Of a DNA stretch of 64,000 nucleotides, positions 40,941 through 55,200 are shown one piece after another; the stretch's first letter is position 1, and each line of letters opens with the position of its first letter. The position numbers were made by a program, and so were the translations under genes. The stretch comes from Xylocopa sonorina (lineage: Eukaryota > Arthropoda > Insecta > Hymenoptera > Apidae). The stretch is taken from positions 868,001 through 932,000 of the forward strand of contig NW_027490108.1 in the NCBI RefSeq assembly GCF_050948175.1. Reading direction: 5' to 3'. The notes under the pieces were generated by a model. The model saw only the letters and a list, made by a program, of their open reading frames with translations, made no database searches and had not been told where the DNA came from.

Positions 40941-41690
40941 ATACGTAGATATCCGGAAACGTATTTCCTAGAAAGGAGGTGTAGCATTTACATTCTTTTG
41001 AAGAGTTGACGAGCTATACATAACACGTTACAATGAATTTTCTACCATATCATGAAACATAGAAATGTGACGCGATATCGCGTTTTAAGAAGCATTACAA
41101 CTCTATTGCTTCGATATGTAGGCATCTGGAACCGCATTTCCTAGTAAGGAAGTGTGGCATTTACATACTTTTGAAGTGTAGACGAGGTATACATAACACT
41201 TCGCTATGAATATTATATCTTATCATGAAACATACAAATGAGATGCGATATCGCGCTTGAAGAAGCAATGGAACTCCATTGCTTCGATATGTAGACATCT
41301 GGAAACGCATTTCCTAGCATGGAAATGTGGCATTTAAATTCTTCTGAAATATTGACGATGTACACATGACACTTCGCTATGAATAATATATCTTATCATG
41401 AAACATAGAAGTGAGATGCGATATCGCGTATAAGACGCATTAGAACTCTAATGGTACGATACGTAGACATCTGCAAACGCATTTCCTGACAAGGAAGTGT
41501 GTTGTTTACATTCTTTTGAGGTGTAGACGAGGTATACATAACACTTCGCAATGAATAGTATATCTTATCATGAAGCATAGAAATAAGATGCGATATCGAG
41601 TTTGAAGAAGCATTAACCCTCTATTGCTTCGATACGTAGACACCTGGAAACGCGTTTCCTAGCAAGGAAGTACGGCATTTACATTCGTTG
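40941..41690 (+). repeat. Short-unit subfamily beside the polarity switch
   Basis: Five consecutive monomers lack about 2-3 bp at one site: ggaaacgtatttcc or gaaacgcatttcc instead of gcaaacgctatttcc. Several also share ctggaaacg, tgtggcattta and a tgtagacgaggtatac or similar end. Single units with the same shortening occur near 34885 and 54697. This looks like a local subfamily that expanded next to the switch. Confidence 0.7.
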
Positions 41691-42089
41691 GAAGTGTTGC
41701 CGAGGTATACATAACACTTCATAATGAATATTATATCTTATCTTGAAACATAGTAATGGGATGCGATATCCCGTTTTAAGAAGCATTAGAACTCTATTGC
41801 TACGATACGTAGCCATCTGCAAGCGTTATATCCTAGCAAGGAAGTGTCCCCTTTACATTCTTTTGAAGTGAATGCGAGGTATACATAACATTGCACAATG
41901 AATACTATATCTTATCATGAAACATAGAAATGAGATGCGATATGGCGATTTAAGATGCATTAGAACTCTAATGCCACGATACGTAGACATCTGCAAACGC
42001 TACTTCCTAGCAAGGAAGTGTCGCATTTACATTCGTTTGAAGTGTAGACGTGGAATACATATCACTTCGCAATGAATATTATATCTTAT

Positions 42090-45000
42090 CATGAGACGTA
42101 GAAATGAGATGCGATATCGCGTTTTGAGAAGCATAAGAACACTATTGCTACGATACGTAGACATCCGCAGACGCTATTTCCTAGCAAGCAATAGCCGCAT
42201 TTACATTCTATTGAAGTGAATTCGAGGTTTACATGACACTTCGGAATGAATATTATAACTTATCACGAAACATAGAAATGAGATGCGATATCGCGATCTA
42301 AGAAGCATTAGGACGCTAATGCTACGATACCTAGACATCTGCAAACGCTATTTCCTAGCAAGCAGTAGTCGCATTTACATTCTTTTGAAGTGAATACGAG
42401 GTATACATGACACTTCGGCATGAATATTATATCTTATCAGGAAACACAGAAATGAGATGCGATATCGCGTTTTGAGAAGCATTAGAACACTATTGCTACG
42501 ATACGTAGACATCCGCAAACGCCATTTCCTAGCAAGCAATAGTCGCATTTACATTCTTTTGAAGTGAATTCGAGGTTTACATGACAGTTCGGAATGAATA
42601 TTATATCTTATCACGAGACATAGAAATGAGATGCGAAATCGCTATTTATGTAGCATTAGAACTCCATTGCTACGCTACGTAGACATCTGCAAACGCTGTT
42701 TCCTAGCAAGCAATAGTCGCATTTACATTCTTTTGAAGTGAATACGAGGTATACATGACACTTCGCAATGAATATTATATCTTATCATGAAGCATAGAAA
42801 TGAGATGCGATATCGCGTTTTGAGAAGCATAAGAACACTATTGCTACGATACGTAGACATCCGCAGACGCTATTTCCTAGCAAGCAATAGTCGCATTTAC
42901 ATTCTTTTGAAGTGCATACGAGGTATACGTAACACTCCACAATGAATATTATATATTATCATGAAACATAGTAATGAGTAGCGATATCGCGTATAGAGGA
43001 GCATTAGAATTCTAATGCTACGATACGTAGACATCTGCAAGCGCTATTTCTTGGCAAGGAAGTGTCGCGATTACATTCTTTTGAAGTGAATACGAGGTAT
43101 ACATAACACTTCACAATGAATATTATATCTTACCATGAAACATGGAAATGAGATGTAATATGACGAATTAAGAAGAATTAGAACTCTATTGCTTCGATAC
43201 GTAGACATCTGCAAACGCTATTTCCTGGCAAGGAAGTGTCGCGTTTACATTCTTTTGAAGTGAATACGAGGTATACATAACACTCCGCAATGAATATTAT
43301 ATCTTATCATGAAACATAGAAATGAGATGCGATATGACGATTTAAGAAGCATTAGAACTCTATTGCTTCGATACATAGACATCTGCAAACGCTACTTCCA
43401 AGCAAGGAAGTGTTGCATTTACATTCTTTTGAAAGGAATACGAGGTATACATGACACTTCGCAATGAATATTATATCTTATCATGAGACGTAGAAATGAG
43501 ATGCGATATCGCGTATTAAGTTGCATTAGAACCCTATTGCTACGATACGTAGACATCTGCAGACGCTATTTCCTAGCAACGAAGTGTCGCATTTACATTC
43601 ATTTGATGTGAGTACGAGGTATACATAACACTGCACAATGAATATTATATCTTATCATGAAACATAGTAATTAGATGCCATATGACTATTTAAGAAGCAT
43701 TAGAACTTTATTGCTTCGATACGTAGACATCTCCAATCGCTGCTTTCTATCAAGGAAGTGTCGCATTTGCATCCTTTTTAAGTAAATACGAGGTATACAT
43801 GACACATCGCAATGAATATTATATCTTATCATGAAACATAGGAATGAGATGCGATATCTCATGTTAAGAAGCATTAGAACTCTATTGCTTCGATACGTAA
43901 ACATGAGCAAGCTCTAATTAATAGCATGGAAGTGTCGCATTTACATTCTTTTGAAGTGAATACAAGGTATTCATGACACTTCGCAATGAATATTATACCT
44001 TGTCATGAAACATAGAAATGAGATGCGATATCGCGTTTTGAGAAGCATTAGAACACTATTGCTACGATACGTAGACATCCGCAAACGCCATTTCCTAGCA
44101 AGCAATAGTCGCATTTACATTCTTTTGAAGTGAATTCGAGGTTTACATGACAGATCGGAATGAATATTATAACTTATCATGTAACATAAAAGTGAGATGC
44201 GATATCGCGTCTTAAGAAGCATTAGAACCTTATTGCCTCGATGCGGAGATATCTGCAAACGCTATCTCCTAGTATGGAAGTGTCGTATTTAAATTCTTTT
44301 GAAGTGAATACGAGGTATACAGGACACTTCGCAATGAATATTATATCTTATCACGAAACATATAAATGAGATGTGATATCGCGATTTAAGTAGCATTAGA
44401 ACGCTATAGCTACGATACGTAGACATCTGCAAACGCTATTTCCTAGCAAGCAATAGTCGCATTTACATTCTTTTGAAGTGAATTCGAGGTTTACATGACA
44501 CTTCGGAATGAATATTATATCTTATCACGAAACATAGAAATGAGATGCGATACCGCGATCTAAGAAGCATTAGAACGCAATTGCTACGCTACGTAGACTT
44601 CTGCAAACGCTATTTCCTGGCAAGCAATAGTCGCATTTACATTCTTTTGAAGTGAATACGAGGTATACAAGACACTTCCCAATGAATATTATATCTTATC
44701 ATGAAGCATAGAAATGAGATGCGATATCGCGTTTTGAGAAGCATTAGAACACTATTGCTACGATACGTAGACATCCGCAAACGCCATTTCCTAGCAAGCA
44801 ATAGTCGCATTTACATTCTTTCGAAGTGAATTCGAGGTTTACATGACAGTTCGGAATGAATATTATATCTTATCACGAGACATAGAAATGAGATGCGAAA
44901 TCGCTATTTATGTAGCATTAGAACACCATTGCTACGATACGTAGGCATCTGCAAACGCTATGCCCTAGCAAGGAATAGTCGCATTTACATTCTCTTGATG

Positions 45001-46260
45001 TGAATACGAGGTATACATGACACTTCGCAATGAATATTATATCTTATAATGAAACATAGAAATGAGATGCGGTATCGCGATCTAAGAACCATTGGAACGC
45101 TATTGCTACGATACGTAGACATCTGCAAACGCTATTTCCTAGCAAGTAATAGTCGCATTTACATTCTTTTGAAGTGAATACGAGGTATACATGACACTTC
45201 GCAATGAATATTATATCTTATCAGGAAACATAGAAATGAGGTGCGATATCGCGTTTTGAGAAGCATTAGAACTCTATAGCTACGATACGTAGACATCTGC
45301 AAACGCTATTTCCTAGCAAGCAATAGTCGCATTTACATTCTTTTGAAGTGAATTCGAGGTTTACATGACACTTCGGAATGAATATTATATCTTATCACGA
45401 AACATAGAAATGAGATGCGATATCGCGATCTAATAAGCATTAGAACGCAATTGCTACGCTACGTAGACATCTGCAAACGCTATTTCCTAGCAAGCAATAG
45501 TCGCATTTACATTCTTTTGAAGTGAATACGAGGTATACATGACACTTCGCAATGAATATTATATCTTATCATGAAGCATAGAAATGAGATGCGATATCGC
45601 GTTTTGAGAAGCATAAGAACACTATGGCTACGATACGTAGACATCCGCAGACGCTATTTCCTAGCAAGCAATAGTCGCATTTACATTCTTTTGAAGTGAA
45701 TTCGAGGTTTACATGACACTTCGGAATGAATATTATAACTTATCACGAAACATAGAAATGAGATGCGATATCGCGATCTAAGAACCATTAGGACGCTATT
45801 GCTACGATACCTAGACATCTGCAAACGCTATTTCCTAGCAAGCAGTAGTCGCATTTACATTCTTTTGAAGTGAATACGAGGTATACATGACACTTCGCAA
45901 TGAATATTATATCTTATCAGGAAACATAGAAATGAGATGCGATATCGCGTTTTGAGAAGCATTAGAACTCTATTGCTACGATACGTAGACAACTGCAAAC
46001 GCTATTTCCTAGCAAGCAATAGTCGCATTTACATTCTTTTGAAGTGAATACGAGGTATACATGACACTTCGGTGTGATAATTATGACTTATCACGAAACA
46101 TGGAAATGAGATGCGATATCGCGATCTAAGAAGCATTAGAACTCTATTGCTACGACACGTAGGCATCTGCAAACGCTATTTCCTAGCAAGCAATAGTCGC
46201 ATTTAAATTCTTTTGAAGTGAATACGAGGTATACATGACACTTCGCAATGAATATTATAT
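42090..46260 (+). repeat. 'gcaagcaatag' subfamily block with 4-, 5- and 20-unit spacings
   Basis: Units carry gcaagcaatagtcgc and gaattcgaggtttacatgac with cttcggaatg. The gcataagaacact variant occurs at 42131, 42827 and 45611 (spacings of 4 and 16 units; 20 from first to last). The agcagtagtcgc variant occurs at 42361 and 45841 (20 units). The ctatagctacg variant occurs at 44404 and 45274 (5 units). This is an older, partly eroded HOR zone. Confidence 0.75.
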
Positions 46261-48521
46261 CTTATCATGAAACATAGAAGAGTGATGCGATATAGCGTTT
46301 TAAGAAGCATTAGAACCCTATGGCATCGATGCGATGACATCTGCAAACGCTATTTCCTATCATGGAAGTGTCGCAATTACATTCTTTTGATGTGAATACG
46401 AGGTATACATGACACTTCGCAATGAATATTATATCTTATCATGAATCATAGATGTGAGATGCGATATCGCGTTTTAAGAAGCATTAGAACCTTGTTGCCT
46501 CGACGCGTAAACATCTGCAGACGCTATTTCCTAGCATGGAAGTGTCGCATTTACATTCTTTTGAAGTGAATACGTGGTATACATGACACTTTGCAATGAA
46601 TAGTATATCTTATCATGAAGCATAGAAATGAGATGCGATTTCGCGTTTTGAGAAGCATTAGAACACTATTGCTACGAGATGTAGACATCTGCAAGCACTA
46701 TTTCCTAGCAAGGAAGATTCGCATTTACATTCTTTTGAAGTGAATACGAGGTATACATGACACTTCGCAATGAATATTATATCTTATCATAAAACATAGA
46801 AATGAGATGCGATATCGCGTTCTGAGAAGCATTAGAACTCCATTGCTACGATACGTAGGCATCTGCAAGCCCTATATCCTAGCAAGGAAGAGTGGCATTT
46901 ACATTCATTTGTAGTGAATACAAGGTATAAGTGACACTTCGCAATGAATAATAGATCTTATCATGAAACATAGAAATGAGATGCGATATCGTGTTCTAAG
47001 AAGCTTTAGAACTCTATTGCTTCGATACGTAGACATTTGCAAACGCTATTACCTAGCAAGGAAGTGTCGCATTTACTTTCTTTAGATGTGCATACGAGGA
47101 ATACATCACACTTCGCAATGAATATTATATCTTGACATGAAACGTAGAAATGAGATGCCATATACCGTTTTAAGAAGCATTAGAACTATTGCTACGATAC
47201 GTAGAACACTGCAAATGCTATTTCCTAGCAAGGAAGTGTCGCATTTACGTTCTTTTGAAGTGAATAGGAGTTATACATGACACTTAGCAATGAATATTAT
47301 GTCTTATCATTAAACATAGATATAATATGCGACATCCCGTTTTCAGAAGCATTAGAACTCTATTGCTTCGATACGTAGTGATCTATGCAAACGCTATTTC
47401 CTAGCAAGGAAGTGTCGCATTTACATTCACTTGAAGTGTATGCGAGGTGTAAGTGACACTTCGCAGTGAATATTATATCTTATCATGAAACATAGAAATG
47501 AGATGCGATACCGAGTTTTAAGGAGAATTAGAACTCTACTGCCTCGATACGTAGACATCTGCAAACGCTAATTCCTAGCAAGGAAGTGTCTCATTTACAC
47601 TCATTTGAAGTGAATACAAGGTATACATGACGCTTCGCAATGAATATTATATCTTATCACGAAACATAGAAATGAGATGCCATATCGCGATTTAAGATGC
47701 GCTAGAACTCTAATGCTACGATACGTACATATCTGAAACTTTATTTCCTAGCAAGGAAGTGTCGCATTTACGTTCCTTTGAAGTGAATACCAGGTATACA
47801 TGACACTTCGTAATGTGTATTATATCTTATCATGAAACATAGAAGTGAGATGCGATATCGCGTTGTAAGAAGCGTTAGAACACTATTGCTACGATACGTA
47901 GATATCTGGAGACGCTATTTCCTTGGAAGGAAGTGTCGCATTTACATTCTTTTGAAGTGAATACGAGGTATACATGACAGTTCGCAATGAATATTATTAA
48001 TTATCATGAAACATAGAAATCAGATGCTATATCGCGTTTTATGAAGCGTCAGAACTCTATTGCTTCGATACGTAGACATGTGCAAATGCTATTTCCTATA
48101 GAAATGGAGTGTCGCATTTACATTAATATTGATTGTATGCTAGATGTAAGTGACACTTCGCAATGGATATTTAATCTTATCATGAAACATTGAAATGAGA
48201 TGCGATATCGCGTTTTAAGAAGCATTAGATCTCTATTGCTTCGATACGTAGACATCTGCAAACACATTTTCCTAGTAAGGAAGTGTCGCATTTACATTCA
48301 TTTGAAGTGAATACGAGGTATACATGACACTTCGCAATGAATATTACATCTTATCATGAAACATAGGAATGAGATGCGATATCTCGTTTTAAGAAGCATT
48401 AGAACTCTATTGCTTCGATACGTAGACATCTGGAAACGTAATTTCCTAGAAACGAAGTGTCGCCTTTACATTGATTTGAAGTGTAGACAAGGAATACATG
48501 ACACTTCGCAATGAATATTAT
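46261..48521 (+). repeat. Diverged satellite block
   Basis: Heterogeneous cttcgatacg and ctacgatacg units with small indels: a 2-base insertion at gtgatctatgcaaacg (about 47388), a cctatagaaatgg insertion variant (about 48095), and missing bases in agaactattgctac (about 47187). Nothing other than satellite is visible. Confidence 0.75.
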
Positions 48522-50436
48522 ATCTTATCATGAAACATGTAAATGAGATGCGATATTGCGCTTTGAGAAGCATCAGAACACTATTGCTTCGATACGTAGA
48601 CATCTGGAAACGTAATTTCCTAGAAACGAAGTGTCGCCTTTACATTGATTTGAAGTGTAGACAAGGAATACATAACACTCCACAATGAATATTATACCTT
48701 ATCGCGAAACATAGAAATGAGATGCGATATCGCGATTTAAGAGGCATTAGAACTCTATTGCTACGATACGTAGATATCCGGAAACGCTACTTCCTAGCAA
48801 GAAAGTGTCGCATTTACATTCCTTTGAAGTGAGTACGACGTATACATGACACTTCGCAATGAATATTATATCTTATCATAAAACATTGAAATGAGATGCG
48901 ATATCGCGTTTTAAGAAGCTTCAGAACTCTATTGCTTCGATTCGCAGACATCTGCAAATGCTATTTCCTATAAAAAGGAAGTGTCGCATTTACATTAATA
49001 TGAAGTGTATGCGAGATATAAGTGACACTTCGCAATGGATATTATATCTTATCTTGAAACACAGAAGTGAGATGCGATATCGGGTTCTAACTAGCATTAG
49101 AACTCTATTGCTACGATACGAAGACATTTGCGAACGCTATTTCCTAGCATGGAAGTGTCGGATTTACATTCTTTTGAAGCGAAAGCGAGGTATACATAAC
49201 ACTTTGCAATGAATATTATATCTTATCATGAAACATAGGTATGAGATACGATATCCCGTTTTGAGATGCATTAGAACTCTAATGCTACGATATGTAGCCA
49301 ACTGCAAACGCTATTTCCTCGCAAGGAAGTGTCGCATTTACATTCTTTTGACGTGCAGACGAGGGATACATAACACTTCGCAATGAATATTATATCTTAT
49401 CATGAGTCATAGAAATGAGATGCGATATCGCGTTTTGAGAAGCATTAGAACTCCATTGCTACGATACGTAGGCATCTGCAAGCGCTATATCCTAGCAAGG
49501 AAGTGTCGCATTTACATTCATTTTAAGTGAATACAAGGTATAAGTCACGCTTCGCAATGAATAATAGATCTTATCATGAAACATAGAAATGAGATGCGAT
49601 ATCGTGTTCTAAGAAGCTTTAGAACTCTATTGCTAGGATACGTAGACATGTGCAGACGCTATTTCCTAGCAAGGAAGTGTCGCGTTTACATTCATTTAAA
49701 GTGAATACGAGGTATACATGGCACTTCGCCATGAATATTATATCTTATCATGAAACATAGAAATGAGATGCAATATCGCGTTTGAAGAAGCATTAGAACA
49801 CTATTGCTACGATTCGTAGACAACTGCAAACGTTATTTCCTAGCAAGGAAGTGTCCTATTTACATTCTTTTGAAGTGAATGCGAGGTATACATAACACTT
49901 CGCAATGAATATTATATCTCATCATGAGACATAGGAATGAGATGCGATATCGCGTTGTAAGAAGCATTAGAACTCTATTGCATCGATACGCAGACATCTG
50001 CAGACGCTACTCTCTAGCAAGGAAGTGTTGCATTTACACTCTTTTGATTTGTAGACGAGAATACATGACACTTCGCAATGAATATTATATCTTATCGTGA
50101 AACACAGAAGTGAGATGCGATATCGGGTTTTAACAAGCATTAGAACTCTATTGCTACGATATGTAGACATTAGAAAACGCTACTTCCTAGCATGGAGGTG
50201 TCGCATTTACATTCTTTTGAAGCGAATACGAGGTATACATAACACTTCGCAATGAATATTATATCTTATCTTGAGACATCGAAATCAGATGCGATATCGC
50301 GATTTGAGAAGCATTAGAACTCTATTGCTACGATACGTAGACATCTGCAAGCGCTATATCCTAGCAAGGAAGTGTCGCATTTACATTCTTTTGAAGTGAA
50401 TACGAGGTATACATAACACTAAACAATGAATATTAC
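48522..50436 (+). repeat. HOR D copy 1 (11 monomers, 1915 bp)
   Basis: Marker gatattgcgctttgag near 48551 recurs 1915 bp later (11 x 174 plus 1). The shadow frames at 48958 / 50873 and 49967 / 51882 are pairwise identical. I found no difference between the copies by eye. The left boundary is at the t/c difference in attatatc versus attacatc. The extra base comes from the cctataaaaagg unit combined with other small indels. Confidence 0.93.
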
Positions 50437-52293
50437 ATCTTATCATGAAACATGTAAATGAGATGCGATATTGCGCTTTGAGAAGCATCAGAACACTATT
50501 GCTTCGATACGTAGACATCTGGAAACGTAATTTCCTAGAAACGAAGTGTCGCCTTTACATTGATTTGAAGTGTAGACAAGGAATACATAACACTCCACAA
50601 TGAATATTATACCTTATCGCGAAACATAGAAATGAGATGCGATATCGCGATTTAAGAGGCATTAGAACTCTATTGCTACGATACGTAGATATCCGGAAAC
50701 GCTACTTCCTAGCAAGAAAGTGTCGCATTTACATTCCTTTGAAGTGAGTACGACGTATACATGACACTTCGCAATGAATATTATATCTTATCATAAAACA
50801 TTGAAATGAGATGCGATATCGCGTTTTAAGAAGCTTCAGAACTCTATTGCTTCGATTCGCAGACATCTGCAAATGCTATTTCCTATAAAAAGGAAGTGTC
50901 GCATTTACATTAATATGAAGTGTATGCGAGATATAAGTGACACTTCGCAATGGATATTATATCTTATCTTGAAACACAGAAGTGAGATGCGATATCGGGT
51001 TCTAACTAGCATTAGAACTCTATTGCTACGATACGAAGACATTTGCGAACGCTATTTCCTAGCATGGAAGTGTCGGATTTACATTCTTTTGAAGCGAAAG
51101 CGAGGTATACATAACACTTTGCAATGAATATTATATCTTATCATGAAACATAGGTATGAGATACGATATCCCGTTTTGAGATGCATTAGAACTCTAATGC
51201 TACGATATGTAGCCAACTGCAAACGCTATTTCCTCGCAAGGAAGTGTCGCATTTACATTCTTTTGACGTGCAGACGAGGGATACATAACACTTCGCAATG
51301 AATATTATATCTTATCATGAGTCATAGAAATGAGATGCGATATCGCGTTTTGAGAAGCATTAGAACTCCATTGCTACGATACGTAGGCATCTGCAAGCGC
51401 TATATCCTAGCAAGGAAGTGTCGCATTTACATTCATTTTAAGTGAATACAAGGTATAAGTCACGCTTCGCAATGAATAATAGATCTTATCATGAAACATA
51501 GAAATGAGATGCGATATCGTGTTCTAAGAAGCTTTAGAACTCTATTGCTAGGATACGTAGACATGTGCAGACGCTATTTCCTAGCAAGGAAGTGTCGCGT
51601 TTACATTCATTTAAAGTGAATACGAGGTATACATGGCACTTCGCCATGAATATTATATCTTATCATGAAACATAGAAATGAGATGCAATATCGCGTTTGA
51701 AGAAGCATTAGAACACTATTGCTACGATTCGTAGACAACTGCAAACGTTATTTCCTAGCAAGGAAGTGTCCTATTTACATTCTTTTGAAGTGAATGCGAG
51801 GTATACATAACACTTCGCAATGAATATTATATCTCATCATGAGACATAGGAATGAGATGCGATATCGCGTTGTAAGAAGCATTAGAACTCTATTGCATCG
51901 ATACGCAGACATCTGCAGACGCTACTCTCTAGCAAGGAAGTGTTGCATTTACACTCTTTTGATTTGTAGACGAGAATACATGACACTTCGCAATGAATAT
52001 TATATCTTATCGTGAAACACAGAAGTGAGATGCGATATCGGGTTTTAACAAGCATTAGAACTCTATTGCTACGATATGTAGACATTAGAAAACGCTACTT
52101 CCTAGCATGGAGGTGTCGCATTTACATTCTTTTGAAGCGAATACGAGGTATACATAACACTTCGCAATGAATATTATATCTTATCTTGAGACATCGAAAT
52201 CAGATGCGATATCGCGATTTGAGAAGCATTAGAACTCTATTGCTACGATACGTAGACATCTGCAAGCGCTATATCCTAGCAAGGAAGTGTCGC
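50437..52293 (+). repeat. HOR D copy 2 (about 10.7 monomers)
   Basis: A direct tandem copy of 48522 onward. It ends at 52294, where gtcgcattt becomes gtcgccttt and then cgaggtatacataac becomes cgatgtatacatgac. It is embedded in otherwise diverged arm 3, which makes it the only very recent amplification right of 27 kb. Confidence 0.92.
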
Positions 52294-55200
52294 CTTTACA
52301 TTCTTTTGAAGTGAATACGATGTATACATGACACTTCGCAATGAATATTATATCTTATCATGAAACATAGAAGTGAGATGCGATATCGCGTTCTAAGAAG
52401 CTTTAGAACTCTATTGCTGCGATACGTAGACATCTGCAAACGCTATTTCCTAGCAAGGAAATGTCGCATTTACATTCTTTTGAACTGAAAACGAGGTATA
52501 CATGACCCTTCGCAATGAATATTATATCTTATCATGAAACATAGAAATTAGGAGCGATATCGCTATTTAGGAAGCATTAGAATCCTAGAGCTTCGATACG
52601 TGGACATCTGCAAACGCTACTTCCTGGCAAGGAAGTGTCGCATTTACATTGATTGCAAGTGTAGACGAGGTATACATGCCACTCCGCAATGAATATTATA
52701 TCTTATCATGAAGCTTAGGAATGAGATGCGATATCGCGATATAAGAAGCATTACAACTCTATTGCTACGATACGTAGACATCTGCCAACGCAACTTCCTA
52801 GCAAGGAAGTGTCTCGTTTACATTCCATTGAAGTGAATACGAGGTACACATGTCACTCCGCAATGAATATTATATCTTATCATGAAACATAGAATTGCGA
52901 TGCGATATCGCAATTTGCAAAGCATTAGAAACCTATTGCTGCGGTACGTAGACATCTGCAAACGCTATTCAATAGAAAGCAAGTGTCGTATTTACATTCC
53001 TTTGGAATGTGGATGAGGAATACATAACTCTTCGCAATGAATATTATATCTTATCATGAGACATAGAAATGAGGAGCGATATCTCGTTTTAGGAAGCATT
53101 ATAAGTCTATTGCTACGATACGTAGACGTCTGCAAAAGCTATTTCATAGCAAGGAATTGTCGTATTTACATTCATTTGAAGTGTATGCGAGGTATACATA
53201 CCACTCCGCAGTGAATATTGTATCTTATCATGAAACATAGGAATGAGATGCGATATCGCGATATAAGAAGCATTACAACTCTATTGCTACGATACGTAGA
53301 CATCTGCCAACGCAACTTCCTAGCAAGGAAGTGTCTCGTTTACATTCCATTGAAGTGAATACGAGGTATACATGCCACTCCTCAATGAATATTATATCTT
53401 ATCGTGAAACATAGAAATGAGATGCGATGTCTCGTTTTAAGAAGCATTAGAACTCTATTGCTTCGATACTTAGACATCTGAAAACGCTATTTCCTAGGAA
53501 GGAAGTGTCGCATTTACATTCAATTGAAGTGAATACGAGGTATACATGACACTTCGCTATGAATATTATACCTTATCATGAAAGATAGAAGTGAGATGCG
53601 ATATCGCTTTATAAGCAGTATTAGAACGCTATGGCAACGATACGTAGACATATGCAAACGCTATTTCCTAGAAAGGAAGTGTCGTATTTACATTTTTTTG
53701 AAGTGAATGCTAGGTATACATAACACTCCACAATGAATATTATATCTTACCATGAAACACAGAAATGAGATGCGATATCGCGTTTTAAGAAGCATTCGAA
53801 CTCTATTGCTACGATACGTAGACACCTGCAGACGCTACTTCCTAGCAGGGAAGTGTCGTATTTACATTCTTCTGAAGTGAATGCGGGTTATACATAACAT
53901 TGCACAATGAATATTATATGTTATCATGGAACATAGAAATGAGATGCGATATCGCGATTTACGATGCATTCGAACTCTGTTGCTTCGATACGTAGACATC
54001 TGCAAACGCTATTTCCTGGCAAAGAAGTGTCGCATTTACATTCACTTGAAGTGTATGCGAGGTATACACGACACTTTGCAAGAATATTGTATCTTGTCAG
54101 GGAACATAGAAATGAGATGCGATATTGCGTTTTGAGAAGCGTTAGAACTCTACTGCTTCGATACGTAGACATCTGCAAACGCTACTGCCTTGCTAGGAAG
54201 TGTCGCATTTACATTCTTCTGAAGTTAATACGAGGTACACATGACTTTTCGCAATGAATATTATATATTATCATGAAACATAAAAATTAGATGCGATATC
54301 GCGATATAAGAAGCGTTAGAACTCTATTGGTTCGATACGTAAACATCTGCAAACGCCACTTCCTAGCAAGGAAGTGTCGTATTTACATTCTTTTGAAGTG
54401 AATACGAGGTATACATGACACTTCGCGATGAATGTTATATCTTATCATGAAACATAGGAATGAGATGCGATATCGCGATATAAGAAGCATTAGTACTCTA
54501 TTGCTTCGATACCTAGACATCTGCAAACGCTACTTCCTTGCAAGGAAGTGTCGCATTTACATTCTTTTGAAGTGCAGACGAGGTATACATAATGCTTCGC
54601 AATCAATATTATATCTTATCATGAAACATAGAAATGTGATGCGATATCGCGTCTTAAGAAACATTAAAACCCTAGTGCTTCGATACGCAGACATCTCGAA
54701 ACGCATTTCCTATTCAAGGATGTCTGACATTTACATTCTCTTTGATGTGTGGACGAGGTATACATAACACTACGCAATGAATATTATATCTTATCGTGAA
54801 ACTTAGAACTGGGATGTGATATCGCGTTTAAAGGAGCATTAGAACTCTACTGCATCGATACGTATACATCTGGGAACGCTATATCCTAGCAAGGAAGTGT
54901 GACATTTAAATTCTTTTGAAGTGCAGACGAGGTATACATAACACTCCACAATGAATATTATATCTTATCATGAAACATAGAAATGAGATGCGATATCGCG
55001 TTTTAAGAAGCATTAGAGCACTATTGCCTCGATACGTAGACATTTGCGAACGCTATTACCTAGCAACGAAGTGTCGCATTTACATTCTTTAGATGTGAGT
55101 GCGAGGATTACATGACACTTCGCAATGAATATTATATCTCGCCATGAAACGTAGAAATGAGATGCGATATCCCGTTTTAAGAAGTAATAGAAATCTATTG

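Noticed and set aside
54432..54767. 111-codon open frame, the longest inside the satellite, and similar frames of 60-97 codons elsewhere
   Set aside because: They lie wholly within tandem monomers, share the same repeated peptide words as other units, overlap frames on the other strand, and break with single-unit indels. They are shadows of the repeat.
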